DNA of 64,000 nucleotides from Pseudoalteromonas sp. MMG007 (GTDB taxonomy: Bacteria > Pseudomonadota > Gammaproteobacteria > Enterobacterales > Alteromonadaceae). Shown piece after piece: positions 1-8,819 of the stretch. The position numbers were made by a program, and so were the translations under genes. The notes below the pieces were generated by a model that saw only the letters and a list, made by a program, of their open reading frames with translations, did not search any database and was not told the origin of the DNA. Numbering within the stretch: the first letter of the stretch is position 1; each line of letters opens with the position of its first letter. The stretch is from contig NZ_JAGJEI010000004.1 of NCBI RefSeq assembly GCF_018100985.1, positions 1 through 64,000 on the forward strand. The letters are read 5' to 3'.

Positions 1-119
1 TTTGATAAGTTAAACTCATATCATGAGCTGCTAAGGTAATACGTAATCTACAAGTAAAGACTCGAGCTTTAATTGTTACGCTATTCTCTTGGTAAAACCA
101 CCTCTAACCTAAAGCTAGA

Positions 120-195
120 TGGCGTCCCCAAGGGGATTCGAACCCCTGTTACCGCCGTGAAAGGGCGGTGTCCTAGGCCTCTAGACGATGGGGAC
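120..195 (-). tRNA. tRNA-Glu (UUC)
   Basis: The reverse strand folds as a 76-nt cloverleaf. The acceptor is GTCCCC/GGGGAC, the anticodon loop carries TTC between the arms CCGCC and GGCGG, the T-loop is TTCGAAT and CCA is encoded. It lies 37 nt downstream of tRNA-Ala and probably shares its transcript. Confidence 0.97.
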
Positions 196-232
196 ACAGA
201 AAACTGCTACCCTAGGACATTACACTAATTTT

Positions 233-308
233 TGGTGGAGCCATGCGGGATCGAACCGCAGACCTCTTCACTGCCAGCGAAGCGCTCTCCCAGCTGAGCT
301 ATGGCCCC
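233..308 (-). tRNA. tRNA-Ala (GGC)
   Basis: The reverse strand is a 76-nt tRNA with acceptor GGGGCCA/TGGCTCC, anticodon GGC, T-loop TTCGATC and encoded CCA. It is the first gene of a two-tRNA operon (Ala, Glu) behind the promoter at 365-393. Confidence 0.97.
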
Positions 309-364
309 AACATAATCAATACTCGCTGTGATAAACACGTCGTGTATCGCTTAGTGCGGGGCGC

Positions 365-393
365 ATTCTATGCACCACCCAAAATAAAGTCAA
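365..393 (-). promoter_or_regulatory. sigma70 promoter of the tRNA-Ala/Glu operon
   Basis: On the reverse strand TTGACT (388-393) and TAGAAT (365-370) are separated by 17 bp. A GC-rich discriminator (GCGCCCCGC) follows, as is typical of stringently controlled stable-RNA promoters. The -10 lies about 57 nt upstream of tRNA-Ala. Confidence 0.85.
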
Positions 394-1231
394 CAGTTTT
401 TTACCTAGCTTTATTTAAATGGTTTAATTTTCAACAAACTGGCTATCAAGCGTGCTAAAAAACGCAATTTAGATAAAATCCCTCATAGGCCGCTTATAAT
501 GACACCATAATCTTAAAGCTCTTTATTAGAGCCTTCCTACCGCTATTAACCTCTTGGGTTGTATTATAAATAAAAGGTATACATTTATATGCAAATTAAG
601 TTTAAGCGATTTACTTTTTTAAACTTGCAGCCAATAGTAAGGTTTGTTTTGTCTAGGTGGCAATTTATTAGCTGGGCGAGGCTTTAGTTTCTCGGGTTTA
701 ATGTATAAGTAAAAATAAATAAAACTTATTAAAGCTTGTGCGCCCTACTTTGCCCTTCAATTATATTTTCTTTGAATGGCACATACCTGGAATTAACTGA
801 TATTGCCTTTTTGAGAATATTCACAATATGCAATTTCTATATCACCTATACATAACTACTAATTTAACCTTCAAAGATAAATACTCTCAGCCATACATAA
901 AAATATTAGAAAACTTTAAAGTATGTCTATTTTTATAATTGAATTGAAGCGTGTTTAACCATTTCATAGTAGAGACGTGTACTTATGAAGCTCCAGAACT
1001 GTTTGCTCTCATCTAACTCTCAACACTAAACTTGTATAAACTTTTGAATTTTGAACAAAACCCTACTAATGAATTCAAAAAGCAATTGTTGCTTGTAAAG
1101 TAATACCCCATTTCACCAGTGCCTATTGCTGTTTATTTGAACGGGCACTGTGAAATTGATGGTAAAATAGACGCAACTCATATCTCATTGTTTATAAAAC
1201 CTTCATTCAGTACATTTTTATCATTCAAGTG
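394..1231. other. gene-free AT-rich spacer
   Basis: About 840 bp between the divergent tRNA operons contain no supportable coding region. The only structured element I see is the imperfect inverted repeat at 1110-1156. The rest is low-complexity AT-rich sequence with stops in all frames. Confidence 0.6.
1110..1156. other. imperfect inverted repeat (hairpin)
   Basis: ATTTCAC-C-AGTGCC (1110-1123) can pair with GGCACTGTGAAAT (1144-1156). This gives a 13-bp stem with one bulged C and a 20-nt loop. No T-run follows on either strand, so it is not a classical terminator. It may be a decayed mobile-element end or a structured RNA; nothing in the sequence decides. Confidence 0.5.
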
Positions 1232-1259
1232 TTGACACATTTCCAACTCTATCTATAAT
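1232..1259 (+). promoter_or_regulatory. sigma70 promoter of the tRNA-Val array
   Basis: TTGACA (1232-1237) and TATAAT (1254-1259) are both perfect consensus hexamers with 16 bp between them. A GC-rich discriminator (AGCGCCCC) follows. The first tRNA-Val starts 42 nt after the -10. No comparable promoter was seen between the later copies, so one long precursor transcript is likely. Confidence 0.92.
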
Positions 1260-1301
1260 AGCGCCCCACAACAACGCAGCAATGTGGAGTTGTTTAGATG
1301 T

Positions 1302-1377
1302 GGGTGATTAGCTCAGTTGGGAGAGCATCGCCCTTACAAGGCGAGGGTCACTGGTTCAAGTCCAGTATCACCCACCA
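1302..1377 (+). tRNA. tRNA-Val (UAC), copy 1
   Basis: A 76-nt tRNA with acceptor GGGTGAT/ATCACCC, anticodon TAC in loop CTTACAA, T-arm ACTGG-TTCAAGT-CCAGT and encoded CCA. It is the first gene behind the array promoter. Confidence 0.97.
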
Positions 1378-1410
1378 CTTTTTATAAGTGTTCACATCTA
1401 AATTCTACAT

Positions 1411-1507
1411 GGGTTGTTAGCCCAGTTAGAAAAAGAGAGCGTCACTGCTATTTAAAAATAATTGTGGGGTTCACTGGTTAAAGTCCAGTACTATTTGTTT
1501 TAATAGT
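1411..1507 (+). pseudogene. decayed tRNA copy A in the Val array
   Basis: The stretch starts like a tRNA (GGGTTGTTAGCCCAGTTAG) and keeps a good T-arm (CACTGG-TTAAAGT-CCAGT). The D-arm has an A-rich insertion, the anticodon arm is unrecognisable and AT-rich, and there is no matching 3' acceptor strand or CCA. It ends in a small hairpin (ACTATT-6 nt-AATAGT, 1490-1507). It is closely related to the copy at 1761-1857 and most likely derives from a tRNA-Val. Confidence 0.75.
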
Positions 1508-1523
1508 AGCGTTTATTATATGT

Positions 1524-1599
1524 GGGTGATTAGCTCAGTTGGGAGAGCATCGCCCTTACAAGGCGAGGGTCACTGGTTCAAGTCCAGTATCACCCACCA
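1524..1599 (+). tRNA. tRNA-Val (UAC), copy 2
   Basis: Identical in sequence to copy 1 (acceptor GGGTGAT/ATCACCC, anticodon TAC, encoded CCA). It is the first intact gene of the first ~350-bp duplicated unit. Confidence 0.97.
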
Positions 1600-1649
1600 C
1601 ATATAAAACCTATAATTATATTAATAGTCATGTTTTAAAGTTGTAATAT

Positions 1650-1725
1650 GGGTCGTTAGCTCAGTTGGGAGAGCATCGCCCTTACAAGGCGAGGGTCACT
1701 GGTTCAAGTCCAGTACGACCCACCA
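1650..1725 (+). tRNA. tRNA-Val (UAC), copy 3, variant acceptor
   Basis: The body matches copy 1, but the acceptor is GGGTCGT/ACGACCC. Both strands changed together, so all seven pairs are preserved. Anticodon TAC and CCA are intact, so it should be functional. Confidence 0.96.
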
Positions 1726-1760
1726 TTTTTTAAAATGGTGTATATTACAAAAATCTAAAT

Positions 1761-1857
1761 GAGTTATTAACTCACTTAGAAAAAGAGAACATTACCGCTA
1801 TTTAAAAGTAACGGCGAGGTTCACTGGTTAAAATCCAGTACTATTTATTTTAATAGT
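1761..1857 (+). pseudogene. decayed tRNA copy B in the Val array
   Basis: It aligns along its length with the decayed copy at 1411-1507, offset by 350 bp. Shared features are the A-rich D-arm insertion (AGAAAAAGAGA), the TATTTAAAA core, the T-arm CACTGG-TTAAAAT-CCAGT and the final ACTATT/AATAGT hairpin (1840-1857). It starts GAGTTATTAACTC and lacks a pairing 3' acceptor and CCA. It has diverged from copy A while the neighbouring tRNAs stayed identical. Confidence 0.72.
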
Positions 1858-1876
1858 AGCGTTTTAATTTATATGT

Positions 1877-1952
1877 GGGTGATTAGCTCAGTTGGGAGAG
1901 CATCGCCCTTACAAGGCGAGGGTCACTGGTTCAAGTCCAGTATCACCCACCA
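1877..1952 (+). tRNA. tRNA-Val (UAC), copy 4
   Basis: Sequence-identical to copy 1, with acceptor GGGTGAT/ATCACCC, anticodon TAC and encoded CCA. It is the second-unit counterpart of copy 2. Confidence 0.97.
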
Positions 1953-1998
1953 CATATAAACCTATTATTATATCAATAGTCGCGTTTAAATTTAATAT

Positions 1999-2074
1999 GG
2001 GTCGTTAGCTCAGTTGGGAGAGCATCGCCCTTACAAGGCGAGGGTCACTGGTTCAAGTCCAGTACGACCCACCA
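1999..2074 (+). tRNA. tRNA-Val (UAC), copy 5, variant acceptor
   Basis: Sequence-identical to copy 3, with the compensated acceptor GGGTCGT/ACGACCC, anticodon TAC and CCA. It is the second-unit counterpart of copy 3. Confidence 0.96.
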
Positions 2075-2110
2075 TTCTTAGAATGGTGCATCATATTAAA
2101 TATATAATTT

Positions 2111-2186
2111 GGGTGATTAGCTCAGTTGGGAGAGCATCGCCCTTACAAGGCGAGGGTCACTGGTTCAAGTCCAGTATCACCCACCA
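2111..2186 (+). tRNA. tRNA-Val (UAC), copy 6
   Basis: Sequence-identical to copy 1, with anticodon TAC and encoded CCA. It lies 36 nt after copy 5. Confidence 0.97.
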
Positions 2187-2241
2187 AATTATACTAAGCG
2201 ATTAATTGATAACCTTAATAAAAGTCATACCTATTATATGT

Positions 2242-2317
2242 GGGTGATTAGCTCAGTTGGGAGAGCATCGCCCTTACAAGGCGAGGGTCACTGGTTCAAG
2301 TCCAGTATCACCCACCA
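2242..2317 (+). tRNA. tRNA-Val (UAC), copy 7
   Basis: The last intact tRNA of the array, identical in sequence to copy 1. It is followed by ACATATAACTAC, a flank that recurs after the remnant at 2467-2503. Confidence 0.97.
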
Positions 2318-2708
2318 CATATAACTACTCCAAAATCCATAATTTAAAATTTCCCAAAAATATCCTTTTATAAAAAATCGATTTTTACCGCATAAAACTC
2401 AATTTAAGTAATCAACCTAGTTAAAAAATAACATTCTTATCCTCTATAAATAATGCCCAGAGTTAATGATTCAAACCAGTTAGTCACCCACACATATAAC
2501 TACATCCATACTACCTAATCTAAACTCTTGTGATGATATTTAACCTCTCAGTTTTATTCTAAATAATGTCTAGTAATCACTGCACATCAAATACAATTAG
2601 TTTAAATAATATAAAGACAGCTAAACGTATGAATATAAATTAATCTTCTAATAACCTCGTCTAATATATAAATTCTCTTGTAAGCAGCGAAACTGTTGAT
2701 TATAGTCT
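2318..2708. other. gene-free spacer after the Val array
   Basis: About 390 bp of very AT-rich DNA between the last tRNA-Val and the receiver-TPR gene. It holds the tRNA 3' remnant at 2467-2503. No convincing terminator hairpin with a T-run or consensus promoter was seen. Confidence 0.55.
2467..2503 (+). pseudogene. remnant of a tRNA-Val 3' end
   Basis: GATTCAAACCAGTTAGTCAC followed by CCACACATATAACTAC resembles the T-arm, acceptor and downstream flank of copy 7 (GGTTCAAGTCCAGTATCACCCACCACATATAACTAC) with a few changes. The 5' two thirds of the tRNA are absent. It is probably what remains of an eighth copy. Confidence 0.6.
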
Positions 2709-4379
2709 GTGTTAAATACAATCACACTTAAACCAATGCCAACTAAGATCTATTCAAAAGCTAAAATATTAATAGTCGAAGAGCAGCCACTTGCTCAAAG
2801 CTATATGAAACAGTCGTTAGAAAAGCTTGGCTTTCGGCAGCTAAGTTTTGCTGATCATGCAACTTCGGCAAAAGAGCAGTGTTTAAGTGAGCAATTTGAT
2901 TTAATAGTGTGTTCGTTTAATTTAAGCAAACAACAAGATGGTTATCAGCTTTACGAAGAGTTACGTGTTAAACAACTAATTAAAAACTCAACGGGTTTTA
3001 TTTTTATATCTGCAGAAACCAGCGGCTCACTTGTGCATAGTGTTTTAGAGCTTCAGCCCGACGACTTTTTAGTAAAACCTTTCACCGCACAAGAACTTAA
3101 AACACGTATAGAACGAATTCTTAAACGTAAGCATGACTTACAAACTGTCTATACGTTTATCGACGATGGTAACGATTCTAAAGCAGTAAAGTATATAGAT
3201 TCTGCGCTTGATAAAAATAATAGCTACAGCCCTATATTACTTCGCTTAAAAGGAGATGCCCTACTTCGCTTAAAAAGAAACGAAGAAGCAAAAGACTTTT
3301 TTAAATCAGTCCTAGATATACAAAAGTTTGCTTGGGCTAAAGTTGGTTTAGTAGAAGCGTTAATTGCAAATAATGAACATATTCTAGCGCAGCGTATGTT
3401 AAAAACTATGCTGGAACGCCATGAAACACGCTTGGTTGCACTCGACTTACTGGGGCGTTTAGAAATAAAGCTTAGTCAATTTGAATTAGCACAGGAATTT
3501 TTAAGTCAAGCGGTTGATATCGCTCCTCGAAATATTTCCCGTCAGAAGTCGTTAAGTAATGTATCGTTAATTAATCACGACTACGAAAAGAGCTATTTAA
3601 CGCAAAAAGAAATCGCCAGTTATGCCAAACATTCAATACACGACAACCCCGACATTTACCTAAATGCGGCTCGTGCAGGTATCGACTTTGCGTTAACAAC
3701 TGATCAAACAGATCAAATTCAGCGTATTTCACGTCAAACTAATAAATATATTAACGACTTAAAACAACAATTTCCTAATAACACTAATCAAGCACAAATT
3801 GATGTATTAAATGCTCGCCTACATTATTTAAAAGATGAACATCAAAAAGCAAAAAAACTGATAGAGCAACTTGATGAAGACGACTCACATATTCGCTCAG
3901 TAGATGGAGCGCTTGATAAAGCAAAAGCATTTCATGAGCTTGGTTTTCACCAAAAAGCACAAACTTTGTTTACTCAAATTATTAGCCATTGCGAGCGCCA
4001 CCCAACTGTAAGCGACACGACTTATCTGCGTTATATTCAACAACAGCAAAGTGAACGTAGAGATATTAAAATGGGCCCTAAAGAGCTTAACAACCATGCG
4101 GTTAGTCAGTTCAACAAAGGTCAGTTAAATATGGCGTTAGAAGCGTTTACAAAAGCATTTAGAGTTATGCCACGCAATCCTAGTATTGCGCTTAATTTAT
4201 TACAGTGTTTGTTTGATTCAACCAAGCAAAAAGGCGGCACTTTTAACCTGGCTATCGCCAAAAAATGCTACGCCCTTTTGAGTAAATCATCACTACCTAC
4301 CGATCAGGCGCAAAGGTTAGATAAAATTTTGCATATGGCCAAAGAAATGAAGCTCGATATTCAAAATCCGGACAAATAG
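2709..4379 (+). CDS. receiver-domain protein with TPR repeats, phospho-site altered
   Basis: The protein is 556 aa. Residues ~18-135 form a CheY-like receiver fold with the acidic pair E24-E25, S101 and the conserved lysine in LVKPF (K123). The usual phospho-acceptor aspartate is replaced by serine: FDLIVCSFNL, S69, read as tcg. The remaining ~400 residues are helical with TPR-like repeats (for example ~170-300 and ~455-520). It is probably a protein-interaction scaffold that does not signal by normal phosphorylation. The GTG start is weak, and an ATG at 2736 (MPTKIYSK) is an equally plausible start that keeps the whole receiver. It converges on msrB, with only 3 nt between the stops. Confidence 0.8.
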   Translation: MLNTITLKPMPTKIYSKAKILIVEEQPLAQSYMKQSLEKLGFRQLSFADHATSAKEQCLSEQFDLIVCSFNLSKQQDGYQLYEELRVKQLIKNSTGFIFISAETSGSLVHSVLELQPDDFLVKPFTAQELKTRIERILKRKHDLQTVYTFIDDGNDSKAVKYIDSALDKNNSYSPILLRLKGDALLRLKRNEEAKDFFKSVLDIQKFAWAKVGLVEALIANNEHILAQRMLKTMLERHETRLVALDLLGRLEIKLSQFELAQEFLSQAVDIAPRNISRQKSLSNVSLINHDYEKSYLTQKEIASYAKHSIHDNPDIYLNAARAGIDFALTTDQTDQIQRISRQTNKYINDLKQQFPNNTNQAQIDVLNARLHYLKDEHQKAKKLIEQLDEDDSHIRSVDGALDKAKAFHELGFHQKAQTLFTQIISHCERHPTVSDTTYLRYIQQQQSERRDIKMGPKELNNHAVSQFNKGQLNMALEAFTKAFRVMPRNPSIALNLLQCLFDSTKQKGGTFNLAIAKKCYALLSKSSLPTDQAQRLDKILHMAKEMKLDIQNPDK

Positions 4380-4382
4380 CTT

Positions 4383-4823
4383 TTATAGCTTTTTCATTGC
4401 TGCAGCGTTTACGCAATAACGTAAACCAGTAGGCTGAGGCCCATCAGGAAATATGTGCCCTAAGTGCGCATCGCACACATTGCAAACCACTTCTACACGC
4501 TGCATACCATGGCTTGAATCACTCACGTACCCTATTGCTTCAATAGTGGCTGGTTGAGTAAACGAAGGCCAACCTGTGCCGCTATCAAACTTTTCATCCG
4601 CGTCGAATAATAAGTTATCACAACATACGCATGCATATTTGCCTGGCTCTAATAATGTACAACTTTGAGAGCTATGTGGACGTTCAGTGCCTTTTTTACG
4701 AGTAACATAGTATTGGTCTTCACTAAGGAGCTCTCGCCACTGTTCGTCGCTTTTCACAACCTTTTTAGGGGGAGTTGGATTGCCATTGCTAGCAAAATTA
4801 ATAACATCGTTCCATTTCAACAT
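4383..4823 (-). CDS. msrB: peptide-methionine (R)-S-oxide reductase MsrB
   Basis: A 146-aa protein that reduces methionine-R-sulfoxide in proteins back to methionine, protecting against oxidative damage. It carries the complete SelR/MsrB domain: zinc-binding pairs C65/C68 and C114/C117, the substrate-site GTGWPSF (82-88), and the catalytic cysteine in RYCVN (C137). There is no signal peptide, so it should be cytosolic. The length is normal for the bacterial stand-alone enzyme. It is monocistronic and convergent with the receiver-TPR gene. Confidence 0.95.
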   Translation of the reverse strand: MLKWNDVINFASNGNPTPPKKVVKSDEQWRELLSEDQYYVTRKKGTERPHSSQSCTLLEPGKYACVCCDNLLFDADEKFDSGTGWPSFTQPATIEAIGYVSDSSHGMQRVEVVCNVCDAHLGHIFPDGPQPTGLRYCVNAAAMKKL

Positions 4824-4929
4824 AACAGCCTCATAAATAATTAAAAAGCATTAGGGTGTAAGCCTAATTAAGGTAGAGGTAAACTAAAGTAAATCAAAGC
4901 GTTTTAAATACACTATCACCCGACTTGAT

Positions 4930-5370
4930 TTATCCAAAATGTATTGTTTGCTTCTCAGATTCTGTAAGTATACGTTTAACAAATGCATCTAGTTCAGTAC
5001 TTTGCGCCGGTAGGCTCATGCTTAACTGACGATCATTACTGCTGTGTATTATTAGCTCATCACTTTTACTTTCAACACGTTCAATATTACTAATAACCAA
5101 CCAATGCGGGCCGTGCTTTTTATCAAAAAAGCCTGTCAGGCTAAACAACATAAGATGCTGTGCGTCGCGTTGAATAAAATTATCTAATCGATTTCTCGAT
5201 TTAAATAACGCCGTTAACCTATAAAAACTAGAGCAAAGTACAAAAAGCCACACACCAAATAAAAACTTAAACCACATGTACTCACTAAGATTAGTGCTCA
5301 ACGCAAGCACTAAAAGCACCAATGCAATGACCGATACCACCATCGCTATTTTTTTATTTACGGCGTCCAT
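4930..5370 (-). CDS. small two-helix membrane protein, unknown function
   Basis: About 146 aa from the ATG at 5370, which has AAAGGA just upstream and begins 1 nt after the upstream stop. An upstream in-frame start would overlap the previous gene and lacks this site. Two hydrophobic helices lie near the N-terminus (about residues 8-28 and 33-50), followed by a cytosolic-looking domain with beta-strand character (HWLVISNIERVES, LIIHSS) that resembles a PH-like module only loosely. I do not recognise the family. It is probably translationally coupled to the DUF2919-type gene and co-transcribed with ligA. Confidence 0.75.
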   Translation of the reverse strand: MDAVNKKIAMVVSVIALVLLVLALSTNLSEYMWFKFLFGVWLFVLCSSFYRLTALFKSRNRLDNFIQRDAQHLMLFSLTGFFDKKHGPHWLVISNIERVESKSDELIIHSSNDRQLSMSLPAQSTELDAFVKRILTESEKQTIHFG

Positions 5371-5371
5371 T

Positions 5372-5890
5372 TCAATCCTTTGTGAGTAATTTTTTTTCTG
5401 TAGATGCTTTTTCTGTAGGCTCGGGCCAATCATTAAAAAACACGGTTAAATATCGGCTTTTAGCCAAGTACCAAAGTACCCACAAAACAATAACCATTTG
5501 TACCGCTAAAAATAGCGAAAACCGATAATGACTATGAGCCGCCAGTATACTAAGCCACGCTAAATCAATCACAGCGCACAAAATAAGTGGCCAGCGCATA
5601 TGGCGCCATACTTTTGCTAATTTTTCACTCGCGCTGTGTGAATCTCTTGGCCGGCGCAAACAAAACAATACCGTAGGTACAATCGCAATGGCACCAATAC
5701 TAATAGCAATAAAAAAATCATTTTTGGTTTTAAAGAATAACGACATTAAATCAAGTTCTGGTCTGCGGCTAAGGGCCGCAATCACCCAAATAAAATATGA
5801 GCGCAGTAATACCAGCACACTTAAATGAAATGCAATGGGCGTACGGTAACTCCCGTATTTGTCCCAGTACTCTGGCCCATATCGGCTCAT
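5372..5890 (-). CDS. YfeZ/DUF2919-type inner-membrane protein
   Basis: A 172-aa protein with four predicted membrane helices (roughly 18-40, 58-78, 98-116 and 124-145), a short N-terminal tail (MSRYGPEYWDKYGSYRTP) and a charged C-terminus. The N-terminal pattern and topology fit DUF2919 (E. coli YfeZ), whose function is not established. It starts 11 nt downstream of ligA and ends 1 nt before the next gene, so the three genes look like one operon. The family call is from memory of the pattern. Confidence 0.7.
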   Translation of the reverse strand: MSRYGPEYWDKYGSYRTPIAFHLSVLVLLRSYFIWVIAALSRRPELDLMSLFFKTKNDFFIAISIGAIAIVPTVLFCLRRPRDSHSASEKLAKVWRHMRWPLILCAVIDLAWLSILAAHSHYRFSLFLAVQMVIVLWVLWYLAKSRYLTVFFNDWPEPTEKASTEKKLLTKD

Positions 5891-5901
5891 TATTTTTTAT
5901 C

Positions 5902-7920
<2,019 letters not shown>

Positions 7921-7936
7921 TTAAACCTCAAAAAAC

Positions 7937-7967
7937 ATAAAAAAAGCCACTTTTAGTTAAGTGGCTT
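7937..7967 (-). terminator. rho-independent terminator between zipA and ligA
   Basis: A perfect 9-bp stem AAGCCACTT/AAGTGGCTT (7944-7952 with 7959-7967) has a 6-nt loop. On the reverse strand it is followed by a run of seven Ts. It sits directly downstream of zipA and upstream of the ligA start, so it should limit read-through into ligA. Confidence 0.88.
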
Positions 7968-7993
7968 AATAAAAAATAATGTATGCGTATTAA

Positions 7994-8746
7994 TTACGCA
8001 GAAAATGCACGAACCTGCTCAACATATTGGCGAACACGGTCAACACTCATTTCTTCACGCTCGGCATCTAAAATTTGTGCGCCAAACTCATCAGCAATTT
8101 TTTTAGCCGCGCTGTGCAACATATTAAACGCTGCAAGCCCATCGCCTTCGCAAGGCAGAGTCATAAATAAGCTCACACCCGCTGTGCTAAATTGTTCCAT
8201 ATTGTCTATATCAAACGTGCCTGGGTTGTACATATTTACCAGTCTGAATAACACTGGTCCTTGGCCTGCTGGGTCAATATGACGATTAAAAAAACCTTCT
8301 TCTGAATACTTAAAGCCTAAAGTGTTCACTGCTGGCAATAATTTACTGCCCTGCATGGTTAACCCTTCTGGCATTTGTATATGCACAATTACAAAGTCAG
8401 ACATCTCAACTGGCGCAGTTTCTTCGCTTTGTGGCTGGGCTTCTGGCTCTTGCACAATTTCCAAATCATCTTCAATTGGAATTTCTGGAACGCTTGTATC
8501 CATTTGAGGCTCGTTAGCATCAAAGTTAAGCTCACCAAATTGCGGCTCATCGCGCTGGGTAACTTCTGGCTCTTTTGGCTGTGCAGCCGGTGTATGAGAT
8601 GGAGTCTCTTGCATTGGTTCTACCCGCTCGCTAGCAGGTACTTCTGGGCTGTCTTTTTTTCTAACTGACCATAAACCGTGTACTAATAAGCCACCTATGA
8701 CAAATACACTGATCACGATTAAAACCCATCTTAGTTCTTCGGCCAT
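7994..8746 (-). CDS. zipA: cell division protein ZipA
   Basis: A 250-aa inner-membrane protein that tethers and stabilises FtsZ at the division ring. It has an N-terminal membrane helix (residues ~7-26, LRWVLIVISVFVIGGLLVHG), a basic stop (RKK), a Pro/Glu/Gln-rich linker (~30-110), and a C-terminal globular FtsZ-binding domain (~112-245, starting DFVIVHIQMPEG). It is slightly shorter than the E. coli protein because of the linker. It lies 73 nt downstream of smc and is likely co-transcribed with it. Confidence 0.95.
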   Translation of the reverse strand: MAEELRWVLIVISVFVIGGLLVHGLWSVRKKDSPEVPASERVEPMQETPSHTPAAQPKEPEVTQRDEPQFGELNFDANEPQMDTSVPEIPIEDDLEIVQEPEAQPQSEETAPVEMSDFVIVHIQMPEGLTMQGSKLLPAVNTLGFKYSEEGFFNRHIDPAGQGPVLFRLVNMYNPGTFDIDNMEQFSTAGVSLFMTLPCEGDGLAAFNMLHSAAKKIADEFGAQILDAEREEMSVDRVRQYVEQVRAFSA

Positions 8747-8819
8747 CCCCTCACCTTTTATTATTTGATATGCCTAAACCTGTGCATTAGTAAAATACTA
8801 ATACGCTTAAATTAAAATA

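Larger units (their letters stand above)
1411..2110 (+). repeat. tandem ~350-bp duplication in the Val array
   Basis: Two consecutive units (about 1411-1760 and 1761-2110) have the same order: decayed tRNA, tRNA-Val with GGGTGAT acceptor, tRNA-Val with GGGTCGT acceptor. Element offsets are 350, 353 and 349 bp. Spacers also match, for example the AATAGT(A/C) GCGTTT stretches before the tRNAs. Unequal recombination between tRNA copies is the likely origin. Confidence 0.85.

Noticed and set aside
243-458. Open frame of 71 codons
   Set aside because: It runs through tRNA-Ala on the opposite strand and across the tRNA promoter; no family resemblance.
2014-2205. Open frame of 63 codons over the Val array
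   Set aside because: It lies across two tRNA-Val genes and only translates tRNA sequence.
1302-2317. Regularly spaced identical repeats resembling a CRISPR array
   Set aside because: The repeats fold as tRNA-Val with CCA and anticodon TAC; no cas genes.
120-2317. tRNA genes as attachment sites of an integrated island
   Set aside because: No integrase, direct-repeat att remnants or foreign cargo lies next to either array in this window.
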